Positions 7,012-11,615 of a stretch of DNA of 11,615 bases are shown one piece after another. The notes under the pieces are model-generated. The model was not told the DNA's origin, did no database searches, and saw only the letters and a list, made by a program, of their open reading frames with translations. The stretch is taken from contig DHIO01000052.1 in the NCBI GenBank assembly GCA_002403855.1, positions 85,692 through 97,306 on the forward strand. The letters run 5' to 3'. The stretch comes from Acidimicrobiia bacterium UBA4744. GTDB taxonomy: Bacteria; Actinomycetota; Acidimicrobiia; Spongiisociales; UBA4744. The position numbers and the translations under genes were made by a program. Within the stretch, counting starts at the first letter, position 1. Each line of letters opens with the position of its first letter.

Positions 7012-7046
7012 CGAACCCGGAACCCGAAACCTGGAACTTGGAACCT
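7012..7046. repeat. Heptamer tandem array just after nuoH (GGAACCT variant)
   Basis: Five in-phase 7-nt units on the plus strand: CGAACCC, GGAACCC, GAAACCT, GGAACTT, GGAACCT. They end 1 nt short of the nuoH stop triplet (7048-7050). The unit differs from the GGTACCT arrays by one T-to-A change at position 3. A further pair of degenerate units (CGGACCC, GGAACCG, 6963-6976) lies on the other side of a non-repeat core. The two arrays thus bracket the nuoH-nuoI gap. Confidence 0.75.
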
Positions 7047-7047
7047 C

Positions 7048-8112
7048 TCACGTCCATGGCGCTCCAAACTGTCGCCAGCCGACGACCACCGCCGACAGCA
7101 CCAACCAGAGAAGGGCAGCCGGGATGAGTCGTTTCCATCCAAGGGTCATCAGCTGGTCGTAGCGGAACCTCGGCAGGGTGGCCCGCACCCACATGAAGAT
7201 GAAGATCAGCACGAAGGTCTTGATGAAGAAGTAGATAATGGGGAGCAGCCAGGAGACAAAGCCGGTGAGCCCGAAGGTCGGACCGTTCCATCCGCCCAGG
7301 AACAGGGTGGCGGCGATGGCCGACATGTTGAACATATTGATGTATTCGGCCAGGAAGAAGCAGGCGAACCGGAACCCCGAGTATTCGGTGTGGAACCCGC
7401 CGACGATCTCCTGTTCGGCCTCAACCAGATCGAAGGGGGCCCGGTTGGTCTCGGCGATGATGGCGATGAAGAAGATCACGAACGACAGGAACAGCGGCAC
7501 GATGTTCCAGCGGGGGACGATTCCCCCCCAGGTGCCGGACTGGGCCGCCACGATTTCCGAGATCGAGAGGGAGCCTGCATAGAAGACGACCGGCACCAGC
7601 GCCAGACCCATGGCGGCTTCGTAGGAGATGGCCTGGGCGGTGGCCCGCACGCCTCCCAGCAACGGATACTTGGATCCGGAGGACCACCCGGCCAGCACCA
7701 CGGCGTAAACGGCCAGCGACGACATGGCGAGGATGTAGAGGAGCCCGACGTTCAGATCGGTGCCCTGCATGGAGACGACTCGCTCGACTCCGCCCAGGGT
7801 GACCGTGAACGGAACGCCGATTGGGATCACCATGAAGATCAGGAACGCCGGGAGCAACGTCAGCACCGGAGCCAGCAAGTACATGCCGACCTCGACCTTG
7901 TTGGGGCGGATTTGCTCTTTGAACAGGAGTTTGAGCCCGTCGGCCAGGGTCTGCAGAATACCCCAAGGGCCGGCTCGTTCGGGACCGATGCGGTTCTGCA
8001 TGTCGGCGACCACCTTGCGCTCGATCCATACCAACAGGATGGTTGCGGCCAGCAGCAGGGCGAACACCACCAGCACCTTGACGATGACTATGGCCACATC
8101 CCACCCGTCCAT
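7048..8112 (-). CDS. nuoH: NADH-quinone oxidoreductase subunit H, NuoH
   Basis: This is the ND1-type membrane subunit at the junction of the two arms. It forms much of the quinone-binding chamber together with NuoB and NuoD. It is 354 aa and strongly hydrophobic, with about eight membrane helices. The N-terminal IERKVVADMQNRIGPERAG motif (from residue 30) and the loop beginning RAPFDLVEAEQE and ending GFHTEYSG (about residues 223-245) are family hallmarks of the quinone/proton coupling region. The ATG start at 8112 is fixed by a TGATG junction with nuoG (1-nt overlap). The stop is at 7048-7050. It is followed by an unusual 199-nt gap before nuoI holding heptamer repeats, and the first repeat array begins almost at the stop codon. 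No key motif is missing. Confidence 0.97.
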   Translation of the reverse strand: MDGWDVAIVIVKVLVVFALLLAATILLVWIERKVVADMQNRIGPERAGPWGILQTLADGLKLLFKEQIRPNKVEVGMYLLAPVLTLLPAFLIFMVIPIGVPFTVTLGGVERVVSMQGTDLNVGLLYILAMSSLAVYAVVLAGWSSGSKYPLLGGVRATAQAISYEAAMGLALVPVVFYAGSLSISEIVAAQSGTWGGIVPRWNIVPLFLSFVIFFIAIIAETNRAPFDLVEAEQEIVGGFHTEYSGFRFACFFLAEYINMFNMSAIAATLFLGGWNGPTFGLTGFVSWLLPIIYFFIKTFVLIFIFMWVRATLPRFRYDQLMTLGWKRLIPAALLWLVLSAVVVGWRQFGAPWT

Positions 8113-10577
8113 CAGGCGCTCACTTCCTCGCCGGCCGCCACTACGACGGAGAGGTCCGATCCCAGGGAGGGAATCCCGGGTTGGTTGAACGGCACGTAGA
8201 CGACGCCGGTTGCCAGTGATGGGTCGATAACCGCGGGTAGGCGCACGGAGGCGTCCACCGTCTCGACTTCTACCAGCGACCCCTCGCTTACTCCCAAGCG
8301 GGCGGCATCGGCCGGATGGAGATGGACGGCCCCGCCCGGAGCCAGTGCGTGCAAGGAAAGGCTGTTGCGCATCAGGACCCCGTCGTCGTACAGGGTGCGG
8401 GCCAGGTGTAGGGCGAACGCTCCGCTCTCCGGGTTCCGGCTCATCGCCGCCAGCGCCTCCCGGTCCACCCCGTCCGGCCGATAGGCCACCGGCTGGCCCG
8501 CTTCACCGTATGGGACGACGGCGCCTTCTTTCGCGTCCCATTCGAGCAACTCCCAACTGATACCTCCGTAAGGGGGAGCCACGTCGGCGATCTCTTTAGA
8601 GATGGCTTCGGCCGAAGCGAAACCCAGGGGTTTGCCCAGGCGGCGAGAGATGTCGTCGAGGATCGTCCAATCGGCCTGTGACTGACCGGGTCCCGTGACG
8701 ACCCGGTTGACTTTCTGCACACGTCCCTCGAGATTGGTGATCGTCCCTTCCTTTTCACCGAAGGCCTCCGCCGGAAACACCACGTCGGCCAGCTCGCTCG
8801 AGTCGGTGAGGAACAGGTCGATGGCCACGACGAACTCAGCGGATTCCATGCCTCGCCGGGCGATGCCGGCGGCCGGGACGTCCCGGACCGGATCGGCCCC
8901 GAGCAGCACGAGGGCCTTCAAGTCGCCGTCGACCAGACCCTGGAGGATCCCCATGGTGTCGCGACCGGCCTGGGTCGGGATCGGCCCCCACACCGCCTCG
9001 AGGTGCCCCGTCGCCTCGGAGTCGCCGGCCGCGGCCCGGCCGGGCAGTAGCGTCGGAGCCACCCCCATGTCGAGAGCGCCGAAGACGTTGGAGCGACGAG
9101 CGAAGGGCAGTACTTTGGCGTCGGGAAGACTCAGGGCAAAAGCTGCCACCTCTTCCGCCAGCTGCGGTTGCTCGGTGAGACCGGTACGTCCGACGACGGC
9201 AACCACCGGCCCCAGCGACAGGGTCTCGAGCACCTTTGCATAGTCACCTGCACCGCCGGCCAGCTCTCCGAGCAGCGCCGGACCCTCTCCGGGCCGGTAG
9301 GTGAGCTTGTGCGTAGCACGATCGTCGAGACCAGTGCGCCGGGGGTGCACCACGACCAGCTTGGCTCCCCGTTCCTGAACGGCGTGCCGCACGCGCAGGT
9401 AGAGGGAACCCGACTCTTCTTTCAGGTCGGGAGCCCACACCAGGATGGTGGCGGCTCGGTCCAGGTCGGCGATTTTCGCTCGCGGCGAAACCGCGGCCAG
9501 GAATCGAGCGTCGAGCCCGTCATCCAGTCGGGCGTCGAGGTGGTTGCTGCCGACGACGGTTCGCATGAACTTCCCGAACGCGTAGGCGTCTTCGTTGGTA
9601 GACCGGGCCCCGCCGATGCCTCCCACCGCGTCGCCTCCCTGCTCTTCGATGATGGCGCCGAGCCGGTCGGCTACCACGTCGAGGGCTTCTGCCCAGGAGG
9701 CTTCCCGAAACTCGCCCTCGACCTTGACCAGGGGTGTGCGGAGACGTTGCTCTGATCCGATGAACTCGAAGCCGAACCGGCATTTGTCGCTGAGCCAACC
9801 CTGATTGGTGGCGCCGTTGTCCACGCCGTTGAAACGCAGCACGTGATTCTGGCTGGACTCGACGGAGATCCGGCAGCCGACGGTGCAATGAGAGCAGCTG
9901 CTCTCGACCACGAGCAGGTCCCAGGGACGGGCTTTGAAGCGGTAGGCAGAAGCGGTGAGCGCCCCCACCGGGCAGATTTGCACCGTGTTGCCGGAGAAGT
10001 AGGAGCTGAACGGCAGGTCGGGGAACGTCTCCACCGAGGTGTGATTACCCCGGTCCTTGAACTCGATGAGCGGATCGCCGGCTATCTCATCGGCGAACCG
10101 GGTGCAGCGGGCGCAGAGGATGCAGCGTTCCCGGTCGAGGAACACCAGGTCGGAGATGGGGATCGGCTTCTCGTAGTGCCGCTTCTCCTCAACGAACCGG
10201 CTCTCGCCCGGCCCGAACGCCATGGTCTGATCCTGCAGGGGACATTCGCCACCTTTGTCGCACACCGGGCAGTCGAGTGGGTGGTTGATCAGCAAGAACT
10301 CGAGGATGCCTTCCTGGGCTTTCTTGGCGGTGTCGGAAGCGGTGTGGACGACCATGCCTTCGGCGGCGGTGGTCGTGCAGGCGGTGGTGAGGATGGTGCC
10401 ACGTGGGGTCTCGATTTCGACCAAGCACATGCGGCACATCCCCACTTCTCTCATGCGGGGGTGCCAGCAGAAGCGGGGGATGTAGACGCCGTGGTCCTGG
10501 GCCGCCCTGATCACTAGTTCCCCGTGGGGAACTTCGATCTGGCGGCCGTCGACCGTGATCTTGACGAGATCAGCCAA
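8112..10577 (-). CDS. nuoG: NADH-quinone oxidoreductase subunit G, NuoG
   Basis: This is the 75-kDa-type iron-sulfur subunit that carries electrons from NuoF to NuoI, 821 aa. The N-terminal 2Fe-2S ferredoxin domain has Cys 37, 48, 51 and 67 (N1b). The HxxxCxxCxxxxxC motif is His 99 with Cys 103, 106 and 112 (N5). Cys 152, 155, 158 and 202 fit N4. A further CxxCxxxC set, Cys 228, 231, 235 and 266, matches the off-pathway N7 cluster known from E. coli and Thermus and absent from mitochondria. The rest is a molybdopterin-oxidoreductase-like domain, with a C-terminal dinucleotide-binding-like beta domain from about residue 725. The start is TTG at 10577: the frame begins with the typical MADLVKITVDG, and an AGGGGG ribosome binding site lies 7 nt upstream. 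It overlaps nuoF by 8 nt, and its TGA shares one base with the nuoH ATG. The TTG start inside nuoF suggests translational coupling. Confidence 0.97.
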   Translation of the reverse strand: MADLVKITVDGRQIEVPHGELVIRAAQDHGVYIPRFCWHPRMREVGMCRMCLVEIETPRGTILTTACTTTAAEGMVVHTASDTAKKAQEGILEFLLINHPLDCPVCDKGGECPLQDQTMAFGPGESRFVEEKRHYEKPIPISDLVFLDRERCILCARCTRFADEIAGDPLIEFKDRGNHTSVETFPDLPFSSYFSGNTVQICPVGALTASAYRFKARPWDLLVVESSCSHCTVGCRISVESSQNHVLRFNGVDNGATNQGWLSDKCRFGFEFIGSEQRLRTPLVKVEGEFREASWAEALDVVADRLGAIIEEQGGDAVGGIGGARSTNEDAYAFGKFMRTVVGSNHLDARLDDGLDARFLAAVSPRAKIADLDRAATILVWAPDLKEESGSLYLRVRHAVQERGAKLVVVHPRRTGLDDRATHKLTYRPGEGPALLGELAGGAGDYAKVLETLSLGPVVAVVGRTGLTEQPQLAEEVAAFALSLPDAKVLPFARRSNVFGALDMGVAPTLLPGRAAAGDSEATGHLEAVWGPIPTQAGRDTMGILQGLVDGDLKALVLLGADPVRDVPAAGIARRGMESAEFVVAIDLFLTDSSELADVVFPAEAFGEKEGTITNLEGRVQKVNRVVTGPGQSQADWTILDDISRRLGKPLGFASAEAISKEIADVAPPYGGISWELLEWDAKEGAVVPYGEAGQPVAYRPDGVDREALAAMSRNPESGAFALHLARTLYDDGVLMRNSLSLHALAPGGAVHLHPADAARLGVSEGSLVEVETVDASVRLPAVIDPSLATGVVYVPFNQPGIPSLGSDLSVVVAAGEEVSA

Positions 10578-11615
10578 GCGGGCACCCCCCTTGCTCGATG
10601 TGCTGCATCAACTCGTCTCTGAAATAGCGTGTCACAGAGGTGACCGGCGAGACCGCCGACGGCCCCAGCGGGCAGATGGTGGTCTGTTTGGGCGGCCAAG
10701 CGAGACCGGGACTGATGTTGTCGGAGATGTCGAGCAGCAGCTCGGCATCGACGCTCCGCCCGAACCCATCCTCGACCCGCCGCAGGATCATCTCCATCCA
10801 GGTGGTCCCCTCCCGGCAGGGGGTGCACTGGCCGCACGATTCGTGGGAGAAGAACCGGACCACTCGTTCGGCCGCCTTGACGACACAGGTGGTCTCGTCC
10901 ATCACGATCACCGCTCCCGAGCCGAGCATCGATCCTGCCTTGGCGGTGGCGTCCTTGGTGATCTCGAGATCCAGATGATGCTCGGGCACGAACCAGGGGG
11001 CGGATGCTCCGCCCGGGATCCATGCCTTCAACTCCCGGTCCTCTCGGATACCCCCGGCGACATCGAAGATCAGTTCCCGCCAGGTGATGCCGTGCGGTAG
11101 CTCATAGTTGCCGGGCCCCTTGACATGTCCCGAGACCGAGAACAGGAACGTCCCGGTGTCGTCGGCGTGGCCGAGGGCCCGATAGTCGTCCGCCCCCATC
11201 GCCAGGATGTGCGGCACGTTGGACACGGTCTCGACGTTGTTGACGATGGTCGGCATCAGGTAGAGGCCCTTGGCGGCCGGGAAATAGGGCGGCTTGATGC
11301 GCGGCTCGCCCCGTTTGCCCTCCAGGCTGTTGATCAGGCCGGTTTCCTCACCGCAGATGTAGGCGCCCCCGCCCAGGTGTACCGTTACGTCGAGGTCATA
11401 GTCGGTGCCGAAGATCCCCTTGCCCAGGTAGCCGGCGGCGTATGCCTCGTCGATGGCTTGCTGGACCCTCCGGGCGGGTTTCGGGTACTCGCCCCGGATG
11501 TAGACGAATGCCTCGTGAACCTCATTGGCTACCGCGGTGACGATGATGCCCTCGATCATCTGATGGGGGTCCCTCTCCAGCAGCTGGCGGTCCTTGAAGG
11601 TCCCCGGCTCAGATT
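10570..11615 (-). CDS. nuoF: NADH-quinone oxidoreductase subunit F, NuoF (partial, 5' end outside window)
   Basis: This is the 51-kDa-type flavoprotein of complex I. It binds NADH and FMN and passes electrons to 4Fe-4S cluster N3 in the cytoplasmic arm. The open frame runs in from the window edge: the first readable residues are SEPGTFKDR, part of the family's conserved nucleotide/FMN-binding stretch, so the Met at 11559 is internal. 347 residues are visible; the family is usually about 430-450 aa, so roughly 80-100 N-terminal residues are missing. Also visible are the Gly-rich GGGAYICGEETGLINSLEG segment and the VNNVET motif. The N3 ligands are CGQCTPC (Cys 260, 263, 266 of the visible fragment) plus Cys 314. 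The gap between the third and fourth Cys is 47 residues, about 7 more than I recall for E. coli NuoF. The stop (TGA, 10570-10572) lies inside nuoG, an 8-nt overlap. Family assignment is secure. Confidence 0.97.
   Translation of the reverse strand, partial: SEPGTFKDRQLLERDPHQMIEGIIVTAVANEVHEAFVYIRGEYPKPARRVQQAIDEAYAAGYLGKGIFGTDYDLDVTVHLGGGAYICGEETGLINSLEGKRGEPRIKPPYFPAAKGLYLMPTIVNNVETVSNVPHILAMGADDYRALGHADDTGTFLFSVSGHVKGPGNYELPHGITWRELIFDVAGGIREDRELKAWIPGGASAPWFVPEHHLDLEITKDATAKAGSMLGSGAVIVMDETTCVVKAAERVVRFFSHESCGQCTPCREGTTWMEMILRRVEDGFGRSVDAELLLDISDNISPGLAWPPKQTTICPLGPSAVSPVTSVTRYFRDELMQHIEQGGCPLG

Noticed and set aside
6851..7046. CRISPR array or short gene in the nuoH/nuoI gap
   Set aside because: The repeats are 7 nt with no spacers, so this is not CRISPR. 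The open minus-strand frame reads through both arrays and lacks its own start signal.
8112..10577. NuoG as a formate dehydrogenase or other molybdoenzyme
   Set aside because: The C-terminal domain resembles molybdopterin oxidoreductases, but the ferredoxin-type N-terminus with the N1b/N5/N4 ligands and the position between nuoF and nuoH identify it as NuoG.

Overview
The window holds most of a nuo operon, which encodes the proton-pumping NADH:quinone oxidoreductase (respiratory complex I). All of it is read from the minus strand, so transcription runs from high to low coordinates. The order is nuoF (its 5' end lies outside the window), nuoG, nuoH, nuoI, nuoJ, nuoK, nuoL, nuoM, nuoN. After nuoN comes a short GC-rich, hairpin-rich spacer, then the first 42 codons of an unrecognised minus-strand gene that leaves the window at position 1. 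The DNA is GC-rich with strong G/C third positions. The NuoI, NuoG and NuoH sequences and the F-to-N gene order look actinobacterial. My best guess is an uncultured Acidimicrobiia-like actinobacterium, but this is inference from protein style and not from a marker gene.

The junctions are mostly very tight. F/G overlap by 8 nt, G/H by 1, I/J by 8, J/K by 4, L/M abut with no gap, and M/N overlap by 4. Several starts are GTG or TTG (nuoG TTG; nuoK, nuoM and nuoN GTG), which points to translational coupling. Only two junctions are open: H/I (199 nt) and K/L (135 nt). Both gaps contain the same 7-nt-periodic degenerate repeat (plus-strand GGTACYT, with a GGAACCT variant). This is the most unusual feature I can see. 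The last repeat unit sits 2 nt from the nuoI start codon and carries part of its ribosome binding site.

Functionally, NuoF (FMN, NADH, cluster N3) and NuoG (clusters N1b, N4, N5 and the extra N7) form the NADH-oxidising arm. NuoI (N6a, N6b) passes electrons to the quinone site at NuoH. NuoJ, K, L, M and N form the membrane proton-translocating arm. All key Fe-S cysteines and the Glu/Lys residues of the antiporter-like subunits are present, so the complex looks functional. nuoA-E are not in view and probably lie upstream, beyond position 11615.

I found no mobile element, CRISPR array, tRNA, rRNA or defence system. I see no novel protein system. The points worth a second look are the heptamer arrays, the structured region after nuoN, and a longer-than-usual loop in the NuoF N3 cluster motif.
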